Origin: Zarea fungicola
Taxonomy: Eukaryota; Ascomycota; Sordariomycetes; Hypocreales; Cordycipitaceae
DNA length: 64,000 nucleotides
NCBI GenBank assembly: GCA_900169235.1
Contig: FWCC01000161.1
Location: 1 to 64,000, forward strand
Direction of reading: 5' to 3'
Part shown: positions 21,851 through 32,745 of the stretch, piece after piece
Numbering within the stretch: the stretch's first letter is position 1
Layout: every line of letters starts with the position of its first letter
Notes under the pieces: model-generated
The model's database searches: none
Seen by the model: the letters and a program-made list of their open reading frames with translations, nothing else
What the model was told of the DNA's origin: nothing
Position numbers and translations under genes: made by a program

Positions 21851-23081
21851 GATGATGCCGGGAAATTAGGTAATACTAGATGGATCTCAGCGCTACTGTG
21901 GCTTCAACGAACGATTGAAGTATTGAAATCTTACGGGGCAGACAAGAATCTGTTATTTATATCCTTTCCAGTAAACCAGCGTGGATGAGGCCATGGCATG
22001 GGGCGTAATGGAGTCACACGCTTCGTTGTAGGATTCTTGGCTGCCAAGCCGTGGACAAAAAGGGTACCGCTTTTCTTGAACGCGGACAGCCGTGCCGACT
22101 TTGTGAAGGTCTCATACATCGGCCCTGTATGAGATCAAGGCCTGATATGCACTTTTTTTTTTCTTTGAGTTGGCAGCTGCGGAAATAATGGTATATGTAG
22201 CAAGATACGTCTAAACGCGAGCTGTGAATATAGAAAGTGGAAACTGTGAACTACGGTATATGGCTCAAGTTGCGTGATTCCTTCATGTAAGTGGCAGTAA
22301 AGAAGCTATAGAAACCTTTTAAAACCCAAAAGTTTGGGTCAATATTATAGTGTATAGCAGTAGCCTTGATGAAAAGTTCAATTGGCTCCTGACAGTCATT
22401 CTGGAACAGAGGCAGGCCATGTTCGAGTTTGCGCGATCTTGTGTCGAGAGTCGCTCAACTTCTCTTGCCGGGAGGCAGCGTCAAACCTGCTACCGAAAAG
22501 CTAGACAGCTGGACATAGAATAACTTGAAAATCCACAATGTGTTGTTTAAAGTAGTACATGGCCGACGGGCTAAGCGTTCTCGTACCTTAGTTGAAGCTA
22601 TTGCAATGTTTCTGATGATGACATGACTGTGCTGAGAATAAATGCACAGAAATTAGATCGTATAGCAGAGTTGAGAAGGTATCTATAGTTGTTCACCGTG
22701 TATTTTGACAATCTACAGAGTAGTCTTGATGCTAGTACCCTCATTGTCTGTCGATCATTCAGACAACAAATACTGGTAGATACTCCTACTTTAAAACTTA
22801 TTTAGTGACTTATTCTACTATCTACAGCATGGTAGAACTCTTTTAAAAGGGTTCTATAAAAAGGGTCTACAACGTTTTGATAAACCAATATACCTTTTCA
22901 AATACTTCTCTAGGGTAGGTAGCATCATGACTAGGTCGACGGGAAGACAGCGTTTCTCTATTTATTGACAAGACCTGGAACGGAGCACCCTGCGAACGCA
23001 CTGAAATTCTGGCTGTAAAAAGAATGGCCAAATACAGCAGCGTTGCCATACTTGACCAAAAACAATCACAAAAAAACAAGC
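21851..23081. other. AT-rich gene-free stretch
   Basis: No gene is visible. The sequence is AT-rich, with short stop-filled frames on both strands, and may be old repeat-derived DNA. I could not identify a transposon. Confidence 0.5.
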
Positions 23082-23182
23082 AGCTCGAGACCGGGGTCGA
23101 ACCAGTGACTTTAGGATATCTTACTGCCAGTGGAGAACCACCTTGACTGCAATCCCACACTCTACCACTGAGTTACCCGAGC
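23082..23182 (-). tRNA. tRNA-Cys (anticodon GCA) with a 29-nt intron
   Basis: Read on the minus strand, the 5' acceptor strand GCTCGGG pairs with CTCGAGC at the 3' end, with one G-U wobble. The D arm is ACTC/GAGT around AGTGGTA. The anticodon stem TGGGA/TCCTA encloses loop TTGCAG-A, placing GCA at positions 34-36. The variable loop is AAGTC. The T arm is ACTGG/CCGGT with loop TTCGACC. The intron lies one base 3' of the anticodon, at 23118-23146, as nuclear tRNA introns do. The discriminator is T. The A box (TAACTCAGTGG) and B box (GGTTCGACC) are internal promoters for RNA polymerase III. Confidence 0.9.
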
Positions 23183-24048
23183 TGAATGAATGACAACATT
23201 GAACATTTCACCGAGCTAAAACTAAATAAATTACCCTTTCCCATAACGACATTGAATCTTGGTTTTACAGTCAATCGCTTGATGCGTGGAGTATGCCTCC
23301 GGGTTTGCATGCGGACAAGTGGAATCGAGAATCAAGGAATACCAAAATTTGCTGGGTAAAAGATAACGTCTTGGTTTTGCACTATGTGAGCCATTGCATT
23401 TTCTCCCTACACCAAAGGCTGACGTTGTACAACTCTGACTTTCACCCGTCGGATTTGTGATGTTGGCATTAGGAAAGAAAGATGATGCCCAGATCGTGAC
23501 CTCAAGGCTACCGGTTACACTCGCAGTTCTGAGCCTTGATCTTTACACTATATTATATATGCTAATTATATTATGGCTTTCAAGATAAATGAAAGATGAT
23601 GCCCCAAGAGCGTGACCCAGAGATATATTTGACCAGTTTTGGCTGGCTCCTGAGACTGCAGGCGAGAGTACATGTACAATAGGCAAATGAGTTGGATAAA
23701 TTCAAATCGGAAAATAACATGTAAACGCACCAAATAATACTAAAATGCCCATTTTGAGAGAACTCATATTTCAAGCGAGTCGCTCACCAATTCTGTTCAA
23801 CATTTAGCCACTAGTGAGGATATACATGCCTGTTTGAGTTGTAGATAATTCGCCCGCCCGCCTACTTGCAGCAAATAAATTAAATGGTAAAAAATTGGGT
23901 AAATTATTATTATAATCAAATCAAAAAAAGGCTGCCCATCAGCCGTCTAACGCCTAAATATTCTAATGATCCCTTCCCAATGCTTAAATTTTGACATATT
24001 TCGTTTTGGCACCAAAAAAAACACGTGCTATGCAAAGCCCCCAATCCT
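23183..24048. other. AT-rich gene-free stretch
   Basis: No gene is seen. The stretch is AT-rich and holds the upstream flank of the tRNA and the 3' flank of the GT17 gene. A near-duplicate phrase, AAAGATGATGCCC, occurs at about 23478 and 23590. Confidence 0.5.
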
Positions 24049-25137
24049 TTAGGGGTAGTCCTTCATGCCGGCCGACTTGCCGCTGCGATCCTTTAAAAAC
24101 AAGAACCGCGCATCGTCGCGTATCAGCGGCGGCAGGTCCTGGTTATTCTCTATCCGCTCAAAGGTGCTGGAGCCGCGGCCCCAGATGTCCACGCCGTCGC
24201 GGACGGCGTCGGCGATCCTGTCGCGGTCCCTGTACTTTTCGCCATTCATCCACTTGTGCGAGAAGCTCGCCATCTTGTTGAGGTACATGTCGATGGAGTC
24301 GAAGCAGCTGCTGCAGTGCCAGCTCGAGTTGGCGTAGCGGCCCGACTCCATCCAGCGCGAGATGAAGTTGCCGCCGTGGAAGCCGCGCAGGTCGTTGGGC
24401 GTCACCGTGCGCGCCGGGCCGTCGTAAAAGGTCGCGTGCGGGCGGTGCCACTCCGGGCCGACGCTCTGGAACTGGAAGGAGTAGTAGTAGAAGCGCGAGT
24501 AGAGGGTGAGGCGGCGGGGGAAGCTGCAGGCGCGGAGGACGCGGATCGTCTCGGGCCGGGGTATCTCGTCCATGTCGGCGACGACCATGACGTCGCCGAG
24601 GCGCGGCGCGCGCGGGTCGCTGCCGACGAGCTTGGGGAAGACCTGGACGTAGCCGGCGTCGCGCTGGAAGTACTCAAAGTCCCAGGTGCGGCGCGGGTGG
24701 AAGTCGCTGGGGAACTCGAGCTCGTGGTAGAGCATCTTGTCGTGGTACTTGGCGAAGCGGTCCCAGTTCTGCTTGGCGACCATGGGCTTGGCGTGCCCGG
24801 TGAATGTCACGGGGGATTCGACGACGATGAAGAGGTCGACCTCGTCATAGAGCGCGTTGAGGCGGATCTCGAGCCAGTCGAGCTCCGTGTTGATCATGGT
24901 GATGTCGTAGACCTTGCGCCGTGCGCCGCCGACGCTCGAGGGGTAGGCCGTGAATCCATGGGCTTTGCAGAGCTCATGAGTCTCGGGGGAATCTTGGAAG
25001 GAGCCAAGGGCGAGTAAATCTTCGTCGCTGCTGAAGAAGAGCCGTGTGAGGACGAAAATAACGGAGACGAAAACGCCCAGGCCGAATAGTGTCTTGTAAG
25101 GTTGCTTGCTGGGCAACCAGCGCTGAGGGACAATCAT
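24049..25137 (-). CDS. Glycosyltransferase family 17 protein (type II membrane)
   Basis: This is a 362-aa intronless protein of the GT17 family, whose animal member (MGAT3) adds a bisecting GlcNAc to N-glycans. The fungal role is not established. A short cytosolic tail (MIVPQRWLPSKQPYK) precedes a signal anchor (TLFGLGVFVSVIFVLTRLFF, about residues 16-35). The lumenal domain carries MINTELDWLEIRL, DLFIVVESPVTFTG and the DxD-type metal site in VVADMDEIPRP. Further conserved segments include FHGGNFISRW and SSWHCSSCFDSIDMY with two paired cysteines. The start at 25137 is the first ATG; the upstream frame begins with TTG. The exons are very GC-rich, while both flanks are AT-rich. A Golgi location is inferred. 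Confidence 0.9.
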   Translation of the reverse strand: MIVPQRWLPSKQPYKTLFGLGVFVSVIFVLTRLFFSSDEDLLALGSFQDSPETHELCKAHGFTAYPSSVGGARRKVYDITMINTELDWLEIRLNALYDEVDLFIVVESPVTFTGHAKPMVAKQNWDRFAKYHDKMLYHELEFPSDFHPRRTWDFEYFQRDAGYVQVFPKLVGSDPRAPRLGDVMVVADMDEIPRPETIRVLRACSFPRRLTLYSRFYYYSFQFQSVGPEWHRPHATFYDGPARTVTPNDLRGFHGGNFISRWMESGRYANSSWHCSSCFDSIDMYLNKMASFSHKWMNGEKYRDRDRIADAVRDGVDIWGRGSSTFERIENNQDLPPLIRDDARFLFLKDRSGKSAGMKDYP

Positions 25138-27881
25138 CGAATTGTGTAACCACAGGTTTATTATAGTGGACGGCTCGGAGAGGGTTAAAAGAATAGAAAA
25201 ACAACCCAAAAAAATAAGTTGAAAAGAGAAACAATTTTACAGATCAACCGTGCCAAGTCTCAGCTTGGCAAAGAAGGGTTTTCTGACAGGCAATGAAACC
25301 TTGTCGCGGGCCCCTTGTACTTCCTATCAAAGGGTGAATATAACTTAAGCGGTACCGCTAGGGGCCGGCCTACTATGTATGTATTTAGACCAGGGTTGAC
25401 TCGTCCGATTTTTTCTCGACAAACGTTACTTTGGCCCGTCGCTGTACTGCGACATTCCAAGAGAAGTAGCCCACAACACGACCAACTCAAACATGACAGG
25501 GGTCGCCATCCCACCACTGCAAAATCTATCAGTAGCAACAGGGCTTAGGCTGTCCACTCCGAGCCTAGTTTTGGCTAAAAAGGGAATTGGGAGGCGTCGA
25601 GGATCGACGGCTGGCCACTCAGAGTTTGACGCCCGCAACCAAAGCTTACGCGGCAGGCTTATTTACTGCCTCAATAAGGAAGTCAAGGCAGAGGGATACG
25701 GGTTTCTGCAGTGAAAATGGTGCTTCTCCGACTTGGCCAAGCACCTAATGACCCCTATACCTGTCAACGACTAATGTATTGGGCTAGCGGGTGGATAATA
25801 CGCGCGTCCAGTGTAGACGGAAGTGCCTGAGCGTGAGATGTTGTTTGATTGCAGGCGTCGGCAAGGGGGCCTGTTGGAGTGGGAAGCATGCGGCCCCACG
25901 TGGGACTTTGAAAGGCCACTGCCCCTTCAAATGCCGTTCAGGGCTCTGTACGTGGAAATTTCTTTTTAGTTTCTACAAGCTGAAAGCTGGAACCTAGAAT
26001 TACTCTTATAGTTGATTATTTCCGAGTATAATAATCCCTGTGAATTTGGGTGGAAAAACAAACATGGTTGCTCTCAATTAGGTATAACGCGTCGGGTGTT
26101 TTCCAAATCGTCAGGCAAAATTCGCTCAGATCTAAATCGTGTCGATGCACGGAGAACGGAGTATATTATACGAAGTACACCACCGTATATACATCTGCCA
26201 ATACGCAATGGATACCGACAACGATTTACCGTATAACTTTGGCTAGGCATTTGTCCTCACATTAATTGGATCTCGGCTGCCACCGCCGGGCGCCACACCA
26301 CCACCACAAGTTACACCTACCAGACTAGGGGCGTGGCGTCCATCACACATTCATTTATAAACTGCCCTAGTAGTACAAGTCTACAAATCTAATGGATGAA
26401 CTCTCTCAATAAGCCGTGTGGGATCAGCTGTGGATAATGTTTCTCTCTCTGCGATAACGTGAATTCTATGTTGAGAAGACGAGGGTCGTGATATTCTTTT
26501 ATTGCAAGTGGAGACAAGTAGGTACAAAGAGTCTATTTAGTTGTTTTTGAAACTGCCGCAGTGCTAATATGCATGTGCATACAACTGCATGACTCTAAAA
26601 GTCTTTTCTATCAGCGTACCTTGTTTCTATTTCAGGCAAAAATAATACCTAAATATTTCAGAATAATCGTCTGATTTGCCAAGCAGCCTGCCCAACGTAA
26701 TACATGAATGGCCATCTTATATTAGTCTGTTTTGGGTTTGTGGCTGACAGCTTCAGCCTGCTCTGGCTCCTAAAATAGGTTTCGCGAAAACCACCTGGCA
26801 ACTAGCAGGAGAGAATCGCTATACCAAGTAACTAATAAGATACCTCCTATAGGACAAGGTACTATCGATAACGCCAACTTGCTCAATGCAATATTGATAC
26901 TCTGTAGTTGGTAGACATGAAGTAGCCACATAGCCAGTGCATACATCTTCTTTGGCTGTCATGTCATAAAAATAGTACAGACGTCATAATCGTCTTGATT
27001 GAAATTGCACCTGAAATTCATGCGGGCCTTGTGTCAGCCAGGGGCGGTGGTGGCGCTGCTGCCGCTCTTCGTAAGACGGCCCGCGTGCAATAGAATGTTC
27101 GAAAAGGCGGTCCAAATTTTGGGCGACGTTATTTGTCAAACTCAGATCTCAAAGAAGCTTTATTTATGCCTGTTTTGCGCTGAGTCTGTGAAACCGCATT
27201 CAGCATCTGCTCGTATTTTAACTAGGTACATATCTACATCTGCCAGCTTCACTACAGGGATTGACGCGGCAACTTCCAGTCATTCGCCACGCGATACCCG
27301 ACAGTTGAAAAACAGCCATGCTCTCATCGCAGGCTGCCAAAATCTTGTAGCAATATCACATAATGTTAAACATGTATGCTTCACCAAAGTGTCAATTTTC
27401 TATTTCCAAGCTCAGAATGCGAACCAACGTGCTGCTCTCGCCTACCCTCGTCTGCCGCAATCGCACCTTCATACTGCCAGTGACAAACATCGCTCTCAGC
27501 TATACTCTCACGCTCTTGCCGACCAGAAGTCATGCCGCCAACCGGCCATCAGGCAGGCGGCCAGCAGCTTTCTGTTACCTTTGCTCAGCGGCAGACACAT
27601 ATTCTCATTGCAGTTGATTCTCGTCGGACTCTCTCATCTTCTTCGCCGAGGCACACGAAGCAATGCATATCACCCTCCAACAATTTTGAAAAGCTTGCTC
27701 TTGCTACCCACCATTGCCTGCCAGCCACAAAAGTTTTGCCCTCATTCTGTGCTGCGGTATTTTCACTCCTTGTCTCGAATTCAATTTATTATTCATTTGT
27801 ATCAGCGTTTACACTCTTATACTTGGTGTGTAGCCAATCTGCCACGCCTCTGCAGCCACCAAATTGATCACGGCTGTAAAA
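25138..27881. other. AT-rich spacer and long pyrimidine-rich leader
   Basis: No supportable gene. 25.2-27.0 kb is AT-rich, with short frames only; ACGGAGTA occurs at 26156-26163. 27.0-27.88 kb is rich in C and T and is open in all three forward frames over parts of its length, which fits a long 5' leader of the gene starting at 27882 rather than coding sequence. Confidence 0.5.
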
Positions 27882-30822
27882 ATGGACATCTACAAGACAA
27901 AAAACAAGCGTAATGATCTGATGCACGCCGTACCACATCATCAACTGCACTACAGACACCCCGGACACTCCGCCTCAGAGCCAGAGCCGGGCAGATGGCC
28001 GCTTCAGAATGCCGATGACAATGCAGCAACCGTACGACAACTGACCGCTTTCCAAGCCCGACAAAAGACTTCAAAACAGCCAACAGGATGTAATCAAAAT
28101 GACGGTCGACACAGGAACCTCGCTGCAACCTATCATCCGTCACCTCAACGGAGGCGTGGACTCGACGACTCAGCTTTCCACGCAGACCCAAGCTCCCCAC
28201 TGTACCACGATGAGCAGCTGACGTATGAACGCCGCACAAGATCATACAGAGACACCACATCAGAGATCATCTCTCTATACGCATCAAGGAATGCGCTGGC
28301 TCACAGTGCAGCAGCAGCCCGGAGCGATGACGATGGTTCTTCCGGTACATCCTTTCCCAGGTACCCGGCAAGTCAGCGGCATGTCTATTCCAGCAATGGT
28401 CATGTCCAAAACACCAATGGGGCAAAATCGAGGACTCCAGCACCATATCCTACTCGTTTGAGACGTCCTGGTACAGGTGTTACCTCGCCAAAAATGATGG
28501 ATACTCGGACCCAGGACTATGGTTCCATATCACAATATGAGCGCGGCCCCCAGGTATGTGCGTTGCCACACAGCGAACACATCTAGCGTTTTAATACTTT
28601 TGCAGAAGTCAGCACCCAATCTCTACAAAGCCTCGCTTGCTAATAACCAGAGGCGTGCTCCACCACTATCCCTACGCCCCGAAATGAACAAGTCTTCCTG
28701 CTCTTTGCCATCTAAATATTCCCCTGGGCCAAACCACTACAGAACAGCGTCGGGGCGTGCTAGAACACCGAGTTCCACTGTCTCATGGGTATCAAGGCCC
28801 TCGGACCGCTACTTGGGCTCAACAGATCAAAGTACCAGATCAGCAAGCTTGACCTCCATAGTCGAGATGTATCAGAGACCGTTGACCGCCAGCAGCACAT
28901 GCCCGGCTATACGACCTGGCCGTGCCCTTTTCTATGATTACAGCGAGGAATTCAATACTACAGGCTGTGACAATGCCTCTGAAACAGCCATGCCGCTATC
29001 TCCTGTTCCTCACAGAGCCGCTGCTGTTGGTCAACCAGTCATACCACGACAGGACTCGGAAATAAAAATGCACAGTGCCTTGGACAACGCAATCATACCC
29101 GAAGCTACAAATTTTGCCTACAGAAGTGGTTATAATCATTACGACAGCAGCACAGATGAGTCGTTCGACTCGTATCTGCAAGGCAGCCACGATGACTCAA
29201 TTGAAGAAATTGAGCGTGTCATTGCCAATGCAATCTCGACTGCAGCAGCAGACAAACTCATGACAGCCACTGAGCGCTTAAAAGCCTATCCAGAAAACTT
29301 GTATTACAGACAAGAAGCTCATTCTTCCGAGCCAAAAAATATCAGCAACGAAGGCCGGCTCCCGTCCGTGACAGAACGGCAAAACGACATCAAGCCCGCG
29401 ACGGGAAATTTTTGTTTCAGTTCAGCTACTAGACGCGCATCGCAAGCAAGCATAAACAGGAATGTAATGGCGCTGGACCCAGCATTTGCCGATTTTACGT
29501 CTTTGCTATCATCATTTGAGCGCTTGGCAAAATCTCCCTTTTCGAGACTGAGTGATGAAGATGATACTGACGAAAGAGCCAGCAAGCGCAGCAGTAGGAT
29601 ATCAACCATGGAAATCTTGGACGAAATGGAGACAGTGGAACGGCCCTACCAGAAGAGACATCGTCGGAATGTCGCCACAGCGCAAGTCACCAGTCCAGCT
29701 CTCAGCATGAGCGAACCCGCCGCTGAACAGCCGCTGTCGTCGGACGAGGATACATTGACTCTTAAACCGGAGCCTCTCTCCCCAGATCGGCAGAAAAAAA
29801 TCCAGCTTAACCTTCGCCAGAAGTGCATGAAAGCCTTGCCGCCACTGCCGGCTGAGAAAGGGCCTGGAAGGCACCATACAGCTGCACTTGGGCCTGCAAG
29901 TGAAGGAAGCAAGAATGACTCTGGTATCTCGGAGGTAAGATCAGCATCCTCTCGCAGTCAAATTTCGCGTGCAAATAGCCCCGGAAAGCTGAGGCTTCGT
30001 GTACGTACACCATCACTACCTGGAGATAGAGATGCTGGAGCGTCCCCATGTGGTGCACGAGCGACCCGGCGATCTGCAGATGAAGATGCAGCAAACCCAA
30101 CCTCCAAGGCGCCACCAAAGCTTCGATTAAAAATATCACGAAATCATCTGGGTCATGGACGAAGTACTCAGACTGGATCAGTGATTCGTAACAATCGGCT
30201 CAAGCAGTGTAACGCACTCGCCGACGTGGCGCAGCCTCCGCGTCTGGATATTGCTCACAGACCTGACGGGATAGACAAAATGACAGCGTACAGGGAAAAC
30301 GCAGGTAGGAAAAGAGTTGAAAAGGCGCTTAGCGAGGAGCAAGGCAGTTTAGAGGAGTCTTGCCGGCCTTCTGACCAGTTCAACTTGTCATATCCACCAA
30401 CCCAAGTTGAAGTCCCAGGTGGAAATTTACCAAGACCAGAATCTCCCCTGGAATCAGTTGACGAACGACAAACGGTACAGTCAGAGGCGGGTGATTTAAT
30501 ATCTCGGCGCATCAAACCCAAGTTTTCGTTCCTGCGGCTGCGGTCCGCGACTTCGGCTGCACATGCAACACTAGTCAAGTCAACCCCTTCGGCAAAATGT
30601 CATGGGGCTGGCTTGAACGGCAAGTTAACGATCGGGAATGTTGATGGCATCATGCCGATTAATTTCAATGCGGCAGGAGATAAGAATCCACCACCTAGTA
30701 TATCTGTGAAGTCGGAGCGGGTAGGGAATCGAGTGAAGAGATGGGCTACTGATGCGAAGCGAGCTGTACGATTATATGTTAGACGGACCCTGGTACGATC
30801 CCCGAAGAGTAACCACTTGTAA
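27882..30822 (+). CDS. Large disordered protein of unknown function (962 aa)
   Basis: Two exons (27882-28553 and 28606-30822) join in phase 0 across a 52-nt GTATGT...TGCAG intron. The protein is low in recognisable domains and rich in Ser, Arg and Pro. Conserved-looking islands are STRSASLTSIVEMYQRPLT and RALFYDYSEEFN in the first third, an acidic helix (DDSIEEIERVIANAISTAAA), and LTLKPEPLSPDRQKKI. There are two basic motifs, KLRLRVRTPSLPG and KLRLKISRNHLG, and a basic C-terminus (RVGNRVKRWATDAKRAV, then LYVRRTLVRSP) that may form an amphipathic helix. I recognise this as a conserved type of hypothetical protein in filamentous ascomycetes, without known function. The start ATG (AAAAATGGAC) follows a long C/T-rich leader. 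Confidence 0.8.
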
Positions 30823-31263
30823 ACTGGACATTGTTTGAAATGGCTCGAATTTGAAGATTGTAGTCTCTGATTGGGAAAGGCAGAGGGGGGAAAGAAGTCG
30901 GTTGAAGATGGGCTGTGTATGATGGGTAGTTGGTGTGCTGGCAGCCACTTTCGGTTATTTTTGCTAGAATATTCAGAGGTATGGCCGACAATGCAGACTC
31001 ATTATCAATAGTACAGCTCGGTTCATTCAGCTGAACAATATACTGTCGTCAGCTGAGGGGACATGGAGATGGCGTGGGCGTGAAAGGCGCATGCAAGAGT
31101 GCAAGCGGAGGCTCAAGTCCGCAGGCATAGCAAGTTTCTCGCTAACAAGACCTCAGCGAAGAGGACGGGGTTTATAAACTTGGAACAAACAACCAAGGTG
31201 CGAAAAATCCCAACTGATAAGATTATTTATTTACTTTTTCATTACTTTCGTATTTGATAAAAA
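30823..31263. other. Intergenic spacer
   Basis: The stretch holds the 3' region of the 962-aa protein gene and the promoter of the DUF1445 gene. It becomes AT-rich just before 31264. No gene is seen. Confidence 0.55.
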
Positions 31264-32208
31264 ATGGGAAGCCAAGATTATCCAACAGTGACTGGCCTGG
31301 ATGTTCGGCTTGCGGCTCGATTAGGCAAACACACTGGACCAACCTCAGGTCTAGCGCCGGGCTTTCTGCAGGCCAACATGCTGGTCCTACCGGCAGAGTA
31401 TGCCGACGATTTTAGACGCCTCTGCGCTCGAAATCCAGTCCCCTGCCCTCTGATTGCCGAGTCTTCCTCCCCCGGGCGCTATGACGCCGTGACAACGACC
31501 GCCTCTACGAAGGGGGGGCGAACCAGCCTGAACATGACGGACTGCGATCTACGGACGGACATGCCCGCCTACATGGTGTACAAGGACTCCAAGCTGGTGG
31601 AATCGCACTGCGGGAATATCAAGGAGCACTGGACGGCCGACCATGTCGGGTTCCTCATCGGGTGCTCGTACAGCTTCGAGACGGCGCTGGCGGCGGCGGG
31701 CCTGGCGCCGCGGCATGTGGTGCTGGGCCGCAACGTGCCCATGTACCGCACCAGCCTGCCCCTGTGCCCGGCGGGGGTGTTTACGGGGGCGACGTACGTG
31801 GTGTCGATGCGGCCGTATGCGAGGAGGGACGTGGACAGGGTGAGGGCGATTACGAGGCGGTTCGGCGCGACGCACGGGGAGCCGATTGCCTGGGGGTGGG
31901 AGGAGGCGGGTGCGCGGCTGGGGATTAGGAACGTGGATGAGCCGGAATGGGGGGATGCGCCGTTGACGTTGGAGGGGAAGCCGTTGGGGGAGGAGTATAT
32001 TGAGAGGAGGAGGAGGAGGACGGAGACGATGGATGGGAAGGGATTGGGTGACGAAGATGGGGAGGAGGAAGAGATTCCGGTGTTTTGGGGCTGTGGGGTG
32101 ACGCCGCAGGAAGCTGTGATGAGGGCGGGATTGAAGGGCGTGGTGATGGCGCATGCACCTGGTCATATGCTAGTTTTGGATGCCAAAGATGAGGATATTG
32201 TGCAGTGA
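31264..32208 (+). CDS. DUF1445 / D-glutamate cyclase-like protein
   Basis: This is a 314-aa intronless protein of the DUF1445 (putative hydro-lyase) family. A mammalian member, DGLUCY, converts D-glutamate to 5-oxo-D-proline, and most relatives are bacterial. Visible family blocks are TSGLAPGFLQANMLVLP, FRRLCARNPVPCPLI, TDMPAYMVYKDSKLV, DHVGFLIGCSYSFETAL, GRNVPMYRTSLPLCPAGVF, VVSMRPYAR and the C-terminal PVFWGCGVTPQEAV and APGHMLVLD. An Arg- and Glu-rich low-complexity insert (about residues 242-276) interrupts the domain between EGKPLGEEY and IPVFWG. The start ATG at 31264 sits after an A-rich leader. Substrate specificity in this fungus is not shown by sequence. The next gene downstream is a Zn2Cys6 regulator in the same orientation. 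Confidence 0.9.
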   Translation: MGSQDYPTVTGLDVRLAARLGKHTGPTSGLAPGFLQANMLVLPAEYADDFRRLCARNPVPCPLIAESSSPGRYDAVTTTASTKGGRTSLNMTDCDLRTDMPAYMVYKDSKLVESHCGNIKEHWTADHVGFLIGCSYSFETALAAAGLAPRHVVLGRNVPMYRTSLPLCPAGVFTGATYVVSMRPYARRDVDRVRAITRRFGATHGEPIAWGWEEAGARLGIRNVDEPEWGDAPLTLEGKPLGEEYIERRRRRTETMDGKGLGDEDGEEEEIPVFWGCGVTPQEAVMRAGLKGVVMAHAPGHMLVLDAKDEDIVQ

Positions 32209-32745
32209 GGGGCACTAATAAATGAGGTTTGTCACGATGTGTACATGGCAGATCTTGATAAGAGGGGACTGAGGGTCTAATTGTTACTATACGAGCATTT
32301 ACTTGATGAGTGACGTCAAATTATAGTTAATTCTTTAAACAATTTTTTTTTATTAAAAACACACACACCATCTAGTATCATATCTCTGGGTATTAATTCA
32401 TTGTACAAGTCAAGTCGGCGTTTTGCCTCCGATGGTCATTGACAAATGCGCCGCCTGAAAAGTACAGGGAGGGTAGCCCCGCCCCCGCCCCCGCCGCAGC
32501 CTGCCACTCGCTGGCCCAGCCGTTGTACCTGAAAAGGGAGCCCCAAGTCCAGCCGCAGCTAATTGAGCCCTTTCAGCTGCACCTCGCCTCAATTCACTCC
32601 ACCACACCTCCTCTCCTCCGGTCCGGCATTGCCAACTATTCAAGATCCCTGCAGCTATCTTGTCTTGGGTGGCCTGTGGGCCTGCTTTTACCCCTCTGTT
32701 CCTGCCAAGATTTAGAGATCATTTCGTCATAAAGGAATAGTCGAG
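32209..32745. other. Intergenic spacer with C-rich patch
   Basis: This 537-bp spacer holds the 3' end of the DUF1445 gene and the promoter and leader of the Zn2Cys6 gene. A CCCCGCCCCCGCCCCCGCC run lies near 32475-32495. Such C-rich sites can bind zinc-finger repressors, but that is a guess. Confidence 0.5.

Noticed and set aside
22867..23160. Minus-strand 97-codon ORF
   Set aside because: It overlaps the tRNA-Cys gene and starts inside it; the apparent coding is a by-product of the tRNA sequence.
27020..27913. A 298-codon forward open frame upstream of the 962-aa protein
   Set aside because: The region is pyrimidine-rich and open in other forward frames as well. The frame overlaps the true start in a different phase and shows no domain, so it is read as a long 5' leader.
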